Shown: positions 37,153 through 44,871, counted from the first letter of the stretch. The stretch: DNA of 44,871 nt from Frankia sp. R82 (GCF_023716925.1 NZ_JAMQQG010000016.1:1-44871), one strand, 5' to 3'. The notes: generated from the sequence alone by a model not told the origin. Made by a program: numbers and translations.

Positions 37153-37800
37153 CTAGCGCGCGGCCACCGGCCGGATCAGGGTCAGCGACGGCAGCAGGAG
37201 GTGATCGACGAATCCGGCGAGGTATTCGGGGGTGACCTGGATGCCTTCGAACAGGGCCCGGGCGGGCATCATGGCCATGAAGGCGAGCGGGCCGAAGTCG
37301 AGCGCCGGGTTGCCGGGTGCGATCTCGCCGCGTTGCACCGCGCGGTCGAGGATCTCGCGCAGGATGCCATGGAACGGGGCGAACAGCCGGCGGCGTAACG
37401 CGGCGCCGAGATCCGGATCGGTGTGGCAGGCGTGGGCGAGGCCGGCTAGCAGTGGTGCGTCGGTCGGGGCGACGTCACCGAGGACCGTGGTCATCGCCAT
37501 CAGATCGCCGCGCAGACTGCCGGTGTCGATGCGGGCGGGGGCGGGGTTGTCGTGGTGCAGGGCCTCGACGACGAGGTCGGCCTTGCCCTGCCACTGCCGG
37601 TACAGCGTGGCCTTGCTGACCCGGGATCGGGCGGCGATTCCGTCCATGGTCAGGCCGTCGTAGCCGAGTTCGATCAGTAGTTCGATCACGTCGGTGTAGA
37701 TCTCCCCGACCCGTTCGGCGCTCAGTCGTCGGCTGCCCGCCGGCCGGACCCGCGTCACCGCTGGCCCCGCGGGACGAGCCCCGCTGTCGCTGTCCGTCAT
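37153..37800 (-). CDS. TetR-family regulator (cassette copy 1)
   Basis: A 215-aa TetR-type repressor. The helix-turn-helix is at about residues 50-70 (LTMDGIAARSRVSKATLYRQW). The ligand domain includes DVAPTDAPLLAGLAHACHTD and GDLMAMTTVLGD. The ATG at 37800 has GGGGTGAG just upstream; upstream extension is possible but unconserved. The central 579 bp (37183-37761) are nearly identical to the second copy, with one mismatch (37695; Thr/Ala). The C-termini and extreme N-termini differ. It probably regulates the SDR/EthD cassette and itself through the ACGGTACCGT palindrome upstream (inference). Confidence 0.93.
   Translation of the reverse strand: MTDSDSGARPAGPAVTRVRPAGSRRLSAERVGEIYTDVIELLIELGYDGLTMDGIAARSRVSKATLYRQWQGKADLVVEALHHDNPAPARIDTGSLRGDLMAMTTVLGDVAPTDAPLLAGLAHACHTDPDLGAALRRRLFAPFHGILREILDRAVQRGEIAPGNPALDFGPLAFMAMMPARALFEGIQVTPEYLAGFVDHLLLPSLTLIRPVAAR
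37183..37761. repeat. 579-bp duplicated block, copy 1
   Basis: Identical to 41562-42140 at 578 of 579 positions by direct comparison (offset 4379). The only difference is T at 37695 against C at 42074. It covers most of the TetR coding sequence and breaks off abruptly at both ends. Confidence 0.95.
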
Positions 37801-37842
37801 GGTCTCACCCCTTCGTTCCACCGAACGTCGCTCGGGAACGAA

Positions 37843-37852
37843 ACGGTACCGT
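37843..37852. promoter_or_regulatory. Candidate TetR operator, copy 1
   Basis: The perfect palindrome ACGGTACCGT (inside GAAACGGTACCGTACC) lies 43 bp upstream of TetR copy 1. The paralogous gene has ACGGTACAGT in a similar place. Self-regulation is inference. Confidence 0.45.
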
Positions 37853-37941
37853 ACCAAAAGTGCACAGGGAAGAGGTGCGGTGGACTACGGAGGATCGACA
37901 CCTGCGCGATCCGGTCACCATTTCGCCACTCGACCACTCGA

Positions 37942-38002
37942 CCACTCGACCACCCGTTCACCCGATCGGGCCGAGCGGATGGGTGGGTGGGTGGTCGAGT
38001 GG
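37942..38002. terminator. Long inverted repeat between GT39 copy 2 and TetR copy 1
   Basis: CCACTCGACCACCC and GGGTGGTCGAGTGG are exact reverse complements (14 bp) around about 33 bases. The left arm is part of a CGACCACT tandem. It may end transcription from the GT39-like gene. Confidence 0.5.
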
Positions 38003-38044
38003 CCCGGGGCGGGACGACGTCGGGTGGCGCGCGGGTGGGGCTGC

Positions 38045-40069
38045 TCAGCGCAGGGTGGAGAAACGTTCCAGGGACGCGCCCTCGTACAGGTCGCGCTGGT
38101 AGACCTGCACAGTGCGGTCGCGCAGGGTGGCAAGCTGGTCGGAGAGCACCGCGCATGCGCCCTCGAGGAACCGGTAGCCGTCGGCGCGCACGAGCAGCAC
38201 AGCATGGTCGGGGCCGGCGAGCTCGTTGACCTCGGCGGCGAACGCCGTGCCGTTGGCATGGCGCATCCGGTCGGGGTAGTCGACCCAGTCCACGAGCGAG
38301 GGGCCCGAGGAGTCCGCGTAGACGATCTCGCGCACGGTCGGCGGGCCGTGTCGGCTCAGCGCCCGGTGCACCGCGGGGCCGAGCTGGTCGGGGCAGTAGG
38401 CGACGACGTCGCCGGGGCGGGCCAGCGCCACGATCCGTCCGGCGATCTCCCCGGCCTGGGTGCGTTCGGTGCGGGCCAGCTGCCAGCCGCCGATCAGCCC
38501 GCTGCCCACCGCCAGCACCAGCACGATCGCCCGCACTCTTGTCCCGGGCAGCACGGCGATGCCGAGTGAGGCGAGCATCAGGCAGGCCGGCAGCGCGATG
38601 CCGGTGTACCGCTCGGCGTACGCGCTGCCGCCGAACGCGTTCACGAAGTAGGCGAGCACCAGCGGTGCCAGCCAGATCGCCGCAAGATAGCGTCCCGGCA
38701 CCCGCCCGGTGACCCGAACCGCAAGCTCCCGACCGCCCGCGGGACGGGCGGTGAACCCGATCAGGGCCCCGCCGAGCAGCACCACGCCGAGCAGCGCTCC
38801 GGTGGACTGCGGCCCCGCCCAGTCGAACACCGTGTCCAGCAGCACCTGGGCCTGCACCTTGGGTGCCCACGGAGTACCGGTGTGCAGCATCTGGAAGGCG
38901 AACGACGGCATCCACGGCGCGAACAGGACGGCCGACGCCGCCATCGCCGCGAACGCCCGCAGCGTCACCCGCCGGTAGTACGGCCGCCGCCGGGCCTGCA
39001 GCAGCAGGAACGCCGCCACCGTGAAGATCAGCAGGAACGTCCAGTAGTGCGTGTAGACCAGCGCGGTCGTTGTAAGTGTGAGCTGCCCCAGCCGCGGCAG
39101 ACTCGACCGTTCCAGCGCCCGCACCGCGGTGAACCCGAACACCAGCACCAGCAGCACGACCAGCGAGTACATCCGCGTCTCGCTGCCGTACCGGATGGCG
39201 TAGGGAGAGCAGGAGAACAGCAGCAGCGTCGCGACGGCCACCCAGGTCGGCGCATCCGACCCGGCGTTGCCGGCACCGGACGCGATCCGCCCGACGCGGC
39301 GTCCGGCCAGCCAGGCCATCGGCAGAGTGAGCAGCGACAGCACGCCGGACAGCGCCCGCACGGCCACATCGCCGTCGCCGAACACCGCGATCCAGACATG
39401 CAGCAGCAGGTAGTACAACGGCGGTGAACCGTCGTGCCGCAGGGCGTGCAGCAGATCCGGGACGGGCAGCGAGGCGATCGCCACGGTCAGCGACTCGTCC
39501 AGCCACAGATGGCTCGGCGTCGCGAACCGCAGGACCGCGCCGACGGCCACGGCGAGTCCGACCGCCAGCATCAGGAGCGCGCGCGTATGCCCGCAGGCCA
39601 GCACCCACAACCGCCGCCAGCCCGGCCCGCCCCCCCCGACCCGTGTCTGGGTCTCGACCTGTGCCGGCGACTCGACCTGTGCCGGGGTCCCGACCTGTGC
39701 CGGGGTCCCGACCTGTGCCGGGGTCCCGACCTGTGCCGGCGACTCGGCCTCGGCGGGAAGCCCGCCGGCAGTGGCCGGCCCCGCGTGGCGGGACGATCCG
39801 GTGTCGCGGGACGGCGGGGCCGCGGGGACCAGCTCGGTGTGCTGGGTCAGCCCGGCGCTGGGGGCCAGCCTGGCGTCCGGGCCGGACTGGGCAACTTTCG
39901 GCTCGGACGACGAGCCATTGGTAGGTGGCGGGCTGCCACCGAAGGATGGCACTCTGCCCTCGAGAGGTTGAGCGCGGCCGGGTTCGCGGGGGCCGGGCAG
40001 CAGCGCCGGTCCCGGACCGGCCTCGCTGCTGTCCGCCGCTTCTGCATCCACGATGGGAACGCTACCCAT
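38045..40069 (-). CDS. GT-C glycosyltransferase, ArnT/GT39-like (copy 2)
   Basis: A 674-aa membrane transferase paralogous to the 29698-31563 gene: HLWLDESLTVAIASLPVPDL, DGSPPLYYLLLHVWIAVFG, RYGSETRMYSLVVLL and a C-terminal DVVAYCPDQLGPA domain line up in order. The first 140 residues are Pro/Ala/Ser-rich and unconserved and include five AQVGTP/AQVESP units from an 18-bp minisatellite (39644-39745). The ATG at 40069 has GAGAGG upstream. It faces no partner gene directly. It probably acts in the same envelope glycan pathway with a different acceptor or donor (inference). Confidence 0.83.
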   Translation of the reverse strand: MGSVPIVDAEAADSSEAGPGPALLPGPREPGRAQPLEGRVPSFGGSPPPTNGSSSEPKVAQSGPDARLAPSAGLTQHTELVPAAPPSRDTGSSRHAGPATAGGLPAEAESPAQVGTPAQVGTPAQVGTPAQVESPAQVETQTRVGGGGPGWRRLWVLACGHTRALLMLAVGLAVAVGAVLRFATPSHLWLDESLTVAIASLPVPDLLHALRHDGSPPLYYLLLHVWIAVFGDGDVAVRALSGVLSLLTLPMAWLAGRRVGRIASGAGNAGSDAPTWVAVATLLLFSCSPYAIRYGSETRMYSLVVLLVLVFGFTAVRALERSSLPRLGQLTLTTTALVYTHYWTFLLIFTVAAFLLLQARRRPYYRRVTLRAFAAMAASAVLFAPWMPSFAFQMLHTGTPWAPKVQAQVLLDTVFDWAGPQSTGALLGVVLLGGALIGFTARPAGGRELAVRVTGRVPGRYLAAIWLAPLVLAYFVNAFGGSAYAERYTGIALPACLMLASLGIAVLPGTRVRAIVLVLAVGSGLIGGWQLARTERTQAGEIAGRIVALARPGDVVAYCPDQLGPAVHRALSRHGPPTVREIVYADSSGPSLVDWVDYPDRMRHANGTAFAAEVNELAGPDHAVLLVRADGYRFLEGACAVLSDQLATLRDRTVQVYQRDLYEGASLERFSTLR
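39644..39745. repeat. 18-bp minisatellite in GT39-like copy 2
   Basis: Units of the type GGGGTCCCGACCTGTGCC repeat in frame, coding on the minus strand for AQVGTP and variants. It lies in the N-terminal cytoplasmic segment. Confidence 0.85.
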
Positions 40070-40280
40070 CCTCTCGCCGCACGATCTTGCCTCCTGCCCG
40101 GGGCGCGTACGCGCCCGGGGCAGGGCGCGCCAGCCGTGGCGACGTCGGCCTCGTCGCCGCACCCTCAGCTTGTCATCCGACGGTCACCGTACGGCCATCG
40201 GGCCGTCCCCGGCGACCCACCGTCTCAGACGGGGACACACCCCTGCCACATCAAGGGAGACAACATGGGCGACCTCTCGG

Positions 40281-41201
40281 TCAGCCGTTCCCGGCAGCCT
40301 CGTCCGGGCTGCTGGGCCTGCGGTAGTCGATGGACGGTTCCAGCCCGGTCAGGGTCGGGATGCGCAGGGCATACAGCTCCTCGCGTTCCACCCGCTCTGC
40401 CTGCGCGACGATCTCGTGCTCGTCGTAGTGGACGGAGAAGAACCGGCCGGTCGCCGCATCGGCCTTGCCGGAGGCGAGAAACAGGCACAGCTCGGCCGAC
40501 CGTTCCGCCGGATACCAGCCCTCGTCCTCCAGGGCATGCCCCGCGGGAAAGACCTTCGGGAAATCGGGCGGCGGGTTGTTGATGAGCTCGTCGCGGTGGG
40601 GCCACATGGGCTGGGTCAGCTTGCTGAGCACATTGCCGGGCGTGATCGAAAAGACGGAGATGTTGTGTTCCTGCAGTTCCAGGGCAAGCATTTCGGAGAA
40701 CCGAATGAGGCCCGTCTTCGAAACGCCGTAAGGCACCTGGTAGGCCATGCCGATCATGCCGGCTCCGCTGGCCACGTTGATGATCCGTCCCTGCCCGGCC
40801 TCGAGCATGTCGGGCAGCACCAGACGGCTGGCGTAGATCGGGGTGAGCAGGTTCAGGTTGACCCCGCGCAGGATGCCCTCGGGTTCCAGCAGGCTGAACC
40901 GACCCGATGTGCCACGGCCACCACCACCGGCGTTGTTCACCAGCAGGGTGATCGGGCCGAACTCGGACCGGGCGAAATCCAGAACGTCCCTGAGTGCGTC
41001 CAGGTCGGTCACGTCGGCCTGGCGGGCTGCCGCCCGGCCGCCGGCGGCCCGGATCAGGGCGACCGTCTCCTCGATCTCCGCGATGTGGCGGGCGGTGACC
41101 ACGACCGCCGCCCCCTCTTCGGCGAACCGCAGCGCGATCGCGCGTCCGATGTTGCGGCCACCACCGGTGACGACGGCGACCTGACCTGCGAGCTGACTCA
41201 T
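40281..41201 (-). CDS. Short-chain dehydrogenase/reductase (cassette copy 2)
   Basis: A 306-aa SDR about 70% identical by eye to copy 1, including the long C-terminal extension (FFSVHYDEHEIVAQAERV). NNAG and the YGVSK active site are kept, but the cofactor loop reads TGGGRNIG, with Asn replacing the central glycine of TGxxxGIG. The EthD gene that follows copy 1 is here reduced to a remnant between this gene and TetR copy 2. The start is an ATG at 41201. Cofactor preference or activity may differ from copy 1 (inference). Confidence 0.9.
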   Translation of the reverse strand: MSQLAGQVAVVTGGGRNIGRAIALRFAEEGAAVVVTARHIAEIEETVALIRAAGGRAAARQADVTDLDALRDVLDFARSEFGPITLLVNNAGGGGRGTSGRFSLLEPEGILRGVNLNLLTPIYASRLVLPDMLEAGQGRIINVASGAGMIGMAYQVPYGVSKTGLIRFSEMLALELQEHNISVFSITPGNVLSKLTQPMWPHRDELINNPPPDFPKVFPAGHALEDEGWYPAERSAELCLFLASGKADAATGRFFSVHYDEHEIVAQAERVEREELYALRIPTLTGLEPSIDYRRPSSPDEAAGNG

Positions 41202-41225
41202 GAGCTGGTCACCCTTCTGACCTGT

Positions 41226-41315
41226 GTGTTGTTGACGGACCCAGGGGGTCCGAGACGGTGGTCAGCGTCGTCGGGCGTTCGTTCGGCGTGTTGTTGACGG
41301 ACCCGGGGGGTCCGA
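41226..41315. repeat. 28-bp direct repeat pair near the EthD remnant
   Basis: GTGTTGTTGACGGACCC followed by a GGGGGTCCGA half occurs at 41226-41253 and 41288-41315 with one mismatch. Each unit holds a GGACCC/GGGTCC palindrome. The pair lies in the region where the EthD gene would continue toward its 3' end. Confidence 0.75.
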
Positions 41316-41341
41316 ACCTCGGGAGGACGGCGCGTCGGCGA

Positions 41342-41443
41342 CGCCTGCCGGCGGTCCTCGACCTGCAGCGTGATCCCGGGATACCGCTCGGCGGCAAGCT
41401 CGCCGAGCAGGCGGTGGTTGGGGCGCACGACGGCGGACAACGG
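41342..41443 (-). pseudogene. Remnant of EthD-domain gene
   Basis: The segment NHRLLGELAAERYPGITLQVED matches NHRLLGELPADRCPGIAVRVED of the intact gene at 36326-37099, about 34 residues in all. The rest of the domain, including the HWIDVH part, is absent and replaced by short repeats. A 104-aa frame through it is unlikely to make a folded protein. Confidence 0.75.
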
Positions 41444-41462
41444 CGTTCGGTGAGCGGGCCGG

Positions 41463-42179
41463 CTACGAGGCACCGGGCGGCGTACCGTCTGCGACCGCCG
41501 ACGATCGGACATCCGACGGCGACACGTCTGACGACGGCGACATCGTCGGTGGTGATCCGACCAGCGACGGCAGCAGGAGGTGATCGACGAATCCGGCGAG
41601 GTATTCGGGGGTGACCTGGATGCCTTCGAACAGGGCCCGGGCGGGCATCATGGCCATGAAGGCGAGCGGGCCGAAGTCGAGCGCCGGGTTGCCGGGTGCG
41701 ATCTCGCCGCGTTGCACCGCGCGGTCGAGGATCTCGCGCAGGATGCCATGGAACGGGGCGAACAGCCGGCGGCGTAACGCGGCGCCGAGATCCGGATCGG
41801 TGTGGCAGGCGTGGGCGAGGCCGGCTAGCAGTGGTGCGTCGGTCGGGGCGACGTCACCGAGGACCGTGGTCATCGCCATCAGATCGCCGCGCAGACTGCC
41901 GGTGTCGATGCGGGCGGGGGCGGGGTTGTCGTGGTGCAGGGCCTCGACGACGAGGTCGGCCTTGCCCTGCCACTGCCGGTACAGCGTGGCCTTGCTGACC
42001 CGGGATCGGGCGGCGATTCCGTCCATGGTCAGGCCGTCGTAGCCGAGTTCGATCAGTAGTTCGATCACGTCGGCGTAGATCTCCCCGACCCGTTCGGCGC
42101 TCAGTCGTCGGCTGCCCGCCGGCCGGACCCGCGTCACCGCCGAGCCCTCAGGTCGAGCCCCGTCACCACCGTCTGCCAC
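41463..42179 (-). CDS. TetR-family regulator (cassette copy 2)
   Basis: A 238-aa TetR protein with the same helix-turn-helix and ligand domain as copy 1, almost unchanged (Ala for Thr in GEIYADVIEL). The C-terminus differs: the copy 1 end (LTLIRPVAAR) is replaced by a 30-residue Ser/Pro/Asp-rich tail. The start is a GTG at 42179 with GGGGTGAG upstream, in the same relative place as the copy 1 ATG. It should recognise nearly the same DNA as copy 1, so cross-regulation of both cassettes is likely (inference). Confidence 0.92.
   Translation of the reverse strand: MADGGDGARPEGSAVTRVRPAGSRRLSAERVGEIYADVIELLIELGYDGLTMDGIAARSRVSKATLYRQWQGKADLVVEALHHDNPAPARIDTGSLRGDLMAMTTVLGDVAPTDAPLLAGLAHACHTDPDLGAALRRRLFAPFHGILREILDRAVQRGEIAPGNPALDFGPLAFMAMMPARALFEGIQVTPEYLAGFVDHLLLPSLVGSPPTMSPSSDVSPSDVRSSAVADGTPPGAS
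41562..42140. repeat. 579-bp duplicated block, copy 2
   Basis: Partner of 37183-37761, one mismatch. The flanks diverge at once on both sides, into SSDVSPSD-type coding on the 3' side and a different N-terminal segment on the 5' side. Confidence 0.95.
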
Positions 42180-42230
42180 GGCCTCACCCCACCGTCATCG
42201 TCGTCACCGCCATCATCGCCCAGGAACGGA

Positions 42231-42240
42231 ACGGTACAGT
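42231..42240. promoter_or_regulatory. Candidate TetR operator, copy 2
   Basis: ACGGTACAGT, one mismatch from the perfect palindrome upstream of copy 1, within GGAACGGTACAGTTTCG. It lies 52 bp upstream of the TetR copy 2 start. Confidence 0.4.
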
Positions 42241-42596
42241 TTCGCTGGCCGTGGCACCACAGGTGCCCAGGTCCGCATCCGTGTTCTGATCTTCGCCGAG
42301 CCCCGCCCTGTCTCGGATCTGCGCTTCCGTCTTGGGGTCGTGCCTCCGTTGTGGGCTGTGCTTCCGTCTTGAGTCGTGCCTCCCTTGGGGCCCTCGCCTG
42401 GATGCCTTGCCCCGGTGTCCTGCATCGATGCGTTTGCTCGCCGCCCCGGAGTCCCGAGTTCCTGTGGCGCAGCACGAAGTTCCTTGGAGTTTGTGTCGTG
42501 ACCTGACGTCCAGACTGGCTCCGGGCGCGGTCGCGCCGCTACCTCGTCGGCCGTCGAAGCTACCCTGATCGCCTCGCGCCGAGACCTTGATCACGT

Positions 42597-42653
42597 CTTG
42601 CCGAGGGTTAGTGAAGACCTGGGGCCCTGGATCCTTCACTACGCCTCGGCAGG
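42597..42653. repeat. Palindromic repeat family P1, copy 2
   Basis: 57 bp beginning CTTGCCGAGG and ending CCTCGGCAGG, with inner arms TTAGTGAAG and CTTCACTA. Same length and arms as 15685-15741; the centre (CTGGGGCCCTGG) differs. Confidence 0.85.
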
Positions 42654-42869
42654 ATCGGCGACGGCGTCAGACTCCTCGACGTTGTGGTCGTCCGGGGTGG
42701 GCCGCCGCCCGGCCAGGTAACAGACCCTGGCAGCGGCCTGGGGTTTTTCGGTGTTGCGGTGGTCCAGGGCGGTTCCTCGGGTGGGTGGCGGGGACGGAGC
42801 CGGGGTGCGCTGTGCGGCGGCGGAGGTCGCTGTCGTGCTGACCTCATGCGGAGGCTTGTTCGGGTACAT

Positions 42870-42920
42870 GTGGAGGGCTGTTCGAGGATCAAGCGGGTCA
42901 TTTCCCGAATAACCCTCCAC
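42870..42920. repeat. Palindromic repeat family P2, copy 2
   Basis: GTGGAGGGCTGTTCG pairs with CGAATAACCCTCCAC around a 21-base centre. It matches the inner part of the 6193-6260 element. A further half-site GGAGGCTTGTTCGGG lies just to its left (42850-42864). Confidence 0.75.
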
Positions 42921-43007
42921 GTCTGGCCGGAATAGCCGGAATGGCCGGAATAGCCGGGATGACCGAGGTGGCGGGGAGGTAGGGAGATCAGGCGGGGCGC
43001 AAGGGCG

Positions 43008-44871
43008 TCAGGGAGAGTCGTTGAGGTCGTCGTCGAGGTCGTCGTCGGAGTCGTCCTCGAGCTCACCGGCCTCGTGGCCGGCCAGCAGCGGGCCGAGCGA
43101 CGTCGTCCGGCGGCGTCCGCCGGAGGTGCGCACGGCGTGGCGGACGGCCGGGCCGTTGACCGCCACGATCGACAGGTGGCTCGCCGCCCGGGTCAGCGCC
43201 GTGTAGATCAGCGGACGGGTGAGCATCCGCCCGGCCTCCGGTGGGAAGACGGCGACGACGGCCGGCCACTCGCTGCCCTGGGCCCGGTGCACGGTCACCG
43301 CCCAGCCCAGGCGCAGGTCGCCGAGCAGGCCGGCGGGCACCTCGACCGTCCCGCCGGGGAAGGCGACTCGCAGCGCGCCGCGATCGCCGAGGGCGACGAC
43401 CGTGCCGATCTCACCGTTGGCGAACCCGATGTCGACGTGGTTCGCCGTGGCCACCACCCGATCACCGATATCGAACCCCGAGGCCGAGCCGCCGGAGCCC
43501 GCCCCACCGCCACCGCCACCTGCCCCAGCTCCAGCGCCGGACGTGCCCCCGGGGTTGAGGACGCGCTTGAGGGCCGCGTTCAGCGCCGTGGTGCCGGCGG
43601 GACCGGCGTGGACAGGGGTGACGACCTGGATGTCGGCGACCGGGATGCCCAGGGCCCGCGGGATGGAGTCGGTGACGAGCTGCACCGTGCGGTGGGCGGC
43701 TTCGCCGGAGCTCTTCGCGGGCACGACGACGACCTCCCGTCCGGCATCGGGGGCGGGTGGCGGCAGTTCCCCGCCGCGCACCGCGGCCGCCAGCGTCGCG
43801 ATACCTCCACCGTCCACCTGTCGGTAGAGCCGGCGCAGTTCCGTCACCGGCACCTCACCCCGTGGATGCGGGTCGGCCGGGCCGTCCTCGGGATCGGTGC
43901 CGGGCGGGCTGCCGTCGGCGGGGCCGCGGGCCAGTCCGTAGTCGAGCAGGTCGGTGAGGACCTGGCCGGGGCCGATGCTCGGCAGCTGTGCGGGGTCGCC
44001 GACGAACATCAGGTGGGTGCCGTCGGCGCAGGCGTCGAGCAGGGCCGCGGCGAGCTCGGCGTCGAGCATGGACGCCTCGTCGACGACCACCAGATCGGCG
44101 TCGATCGGATTGTGTTCGCCGCGGGCGAAACCGGCGCCGCGGCCCTGGGCACCGAGCAGGCGGTGCAGGGTGCTCGCCGGTGCGCCGCAGAGCTCCTCGA
44201 GACGCTTGGCGGCCCGTCCCGTGGGCGCGGCGAGCGCCACCTCGGCGCCGGCCGCCTCGGCCAGGCGGACCACGGCGGCGACGGTGCGGCTCTTGCCGGT
44301 GCCCGGACCACCGGTGAGCACGCTCACCCCCGACTCCAGCGCTGCGTGGGCCGCGCGCAGCTGGACCTCGTCCAGTCCGCGCACGGCGTCGTCGGCGTCC
44401 CTGGTCGCATCGGGGCCGGAGGCGTCCGCGGCGGCACCATCCAGGCCGGCGCCGGCAGTGGGGATGACACCGGAGTCGGAGCGATCGGCGTTGCCGGCGT
44501 CCGGGTCGGCTGGGGTGTCGTCGTCCGACGGGCCGTCGTCGAAGCTCAGCTCGGTGGCCGGCGGCGGGGCGGGGACGGACGGGGTGGCGTCGGTGCCGGG
44601 GGAGTCGTCGTCGGTGTCGCCGGTGGAGTCGGGGCGGCGGCGAACCCGGGGCTCACCGGCCCGCAGCGGCTCTGCGGTGGCGATGAGGCGTTCGACGCCG
44701 TCGGCGATGGACTGTTCGGCCATCGCATAACGCTCGAGGGCGATGCGGTCGGCGACGGCGAGGATCCGTCCGTCGTCGAACGCGTCCTGCAGGGCGGCCC
44801 GCGGGTCGGCCACGCCCTCCCGGGCGGCGGCGGCGAGCACCGGATCGACGGGGGCGGCCGTGTCCCCGGCC
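43008..44871 (-). CDS. recD2: RecD2-type superfamily 1B DNA helicase (5' end outside window)
   Basis: The C-terminal about 620 residues of a RecD-like 5'-3' helicase. Visible are the end of the helix-hairpin-helix region (ALERYAMAEQSIADGVERL), Walker A GGPGTGKS, motif Ia APTGRAAKRLEEL, Walker B VVVDEASMLD, motif III GDPAQLPSIGPGQVL and the C-terminal UvrD_C_2 part with VTVHRAQGSEWPAVV and IYTALTRAA. About 100 Asp/Pro/Ala-rich residues are inserted before the motor domain, a Gly-rich loop (SGAGAGAGGGGGG type) interrupts it before FDIGDRVVAT, and the protein ends in an acidic tail. The frame is open to the window end, so the start is not seen. It presumably works in DNA repair without RecB/C (family knowledge). 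Confidence 0.9.
   Translation of the reverse strand, partial: AGDTAAPVDPVLAAAAREGVADPRAALQDAFDDGRILAVADRIALERYAMAEQSIADGVERLIATAEPLRAGEPRVRRRPDSTGDTDDDSPGTDATPSVPAPPPATELSFDDGPSDDDTPADPDAGNADRSDSGVIPTAGAGLDGAAADASGPDATRDADDAVRGLDEVQLRAAHAALESGVSVLTGGPGTGKSRTVAAVVRLAEAAGAEVALAAPTGRAAKRLEELCGAPASTLHRLLGAQGRGAGFARGEHNPIDADLVVVDEASMLDAELAAALLDACADGTHLMFVGDPAQLPSIGPGQVLTDLLDYGLARGPADGSPPGTDPEDGPADPHPRGEVPVTELRRLYRQVDGGGIATLAAAVRGGELPPPAPDAGREVVVVPAKSSGEAAHRTVQLVTDSIPRALGIPVADIQVVTPVHAGPAGTTALNAALKRVLNPGGTSGAGAGAGGGGGGAGSGGSASGFDIGDRVVATANHVDIGFANGEIGTVVALGDRGALRVAFPGGTVEVPAGLLGDLRLGWAVTVHRAQGSEWPAVVAVFPPEAGRMLTRPLIYTALTRAASHLSIVAVNGPAVRHAVRTSGGRRRTTSLGPLLAGHEAGELEDDSDDDLDDDLNDSP

Larger units (their letters stand above)
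42180..43007. other. Intergenic region between TetR copy 2 and the helicase
   Basis: No gene recognised. In order it contains the candidate operator (42231-42240), an irregular CTTCCGTCTTGGGGTCGTGCC-type duplication (about 42325-42400), P1 copy 2 (42597-42653), P2 copy 2 (42870-42920) with an extra half-site (42850-42863), and a GGCCGGAATA tandem (42925-42960). Confidence 0.55.

Overview
The window comes from a very GC-rich actinobacterium. The coding style (GTG and TTG starts, ATGA overlaps, proline/alanine-rich linkers), an F420-type luciferase-like oxidoreductase, a DUF5703-type small protein, CobF and an AGPS-like FAD enzyme all fit this. Frankia or a close relative is my best guess, but this is inference from protein style; no rRNA or other phylogenetic marker is present. 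I see no tRNA, rRNA, CRISPR array, transposase, integrase or phage gene.

Layout. 1-3.3 kb (+): a condensation/PapA-like acyltransferase overlapping a multi-span polysaccharide flippase. 3.3-5.9 kb (-): a Fur-family regulator, tsaD and a solitary ureG. 6.4-10.9 kb (+): peptide deformylase, an F420-type oxidoreductase, an AGPS-like FAD enzyme and cobF. 11-14.6 kb: an HSL-type esterase (-), a PucR-like regulator whose 5' end looks frameshifted (+) and an enoyl-CoA hydratase/3-hydroxyisobutyryl-CoA hydrolase-like enzyme (-). 14.6-16.1 kb: gene-free and full of repeats. 16.1-22.6 kb (-): a five-gene peptide/nickel-type ABC importer whose 5' leader can fold so that an upstream segment pairs with the ribosome binding site of the first gene. 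22.6-28.2 kb: mostly small or broken genes (a C2H2 zinc-finger protein, an M20 peptidase, a hypothetical protein, a DUF5703 protein, a TIR-domain fragment) among repeats. 28.2-42.2 kb: a cell-envelope glycan region with a PIG-V-like mannosyltransferase, two ArnT/GT39-like GT-C transferases, a GT87-like membrane protein and an FAD-dependent oxidoreductase, interleaved with two copies of an SDR/EthD/TetR cassette. 43.0 kb to the end (-): a RecD2-type helicase cut by the window edge.

Main oddities. (1) The SDR/EthD/TetR cassette is present twice. The two TetR genes share a 579-bp block with one mismatch, yet the SDR proteins are only about 70% identical and the second EthD gene is eroded, which suggests gene conversion or selective homogenisation of the regulator. 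(2) Three families of intergenic palindromic repeats are recognisable from within the window (57 bp, two copies; about 50 bp, two copies; about 40 bp plus a tail, four copies). (3) In-frame minisatellites have expanded linkers in at least eight otherwise ordinary proteins. (4) A protein with a eukaryote-like C2H2 zinc-finger pattern carries an 18-bp minisatellite coding for HTG-type repeats. (5) The importer leader is a candidate translational regulator. All function calls rest on motif recognition by eye; no database search was possible.
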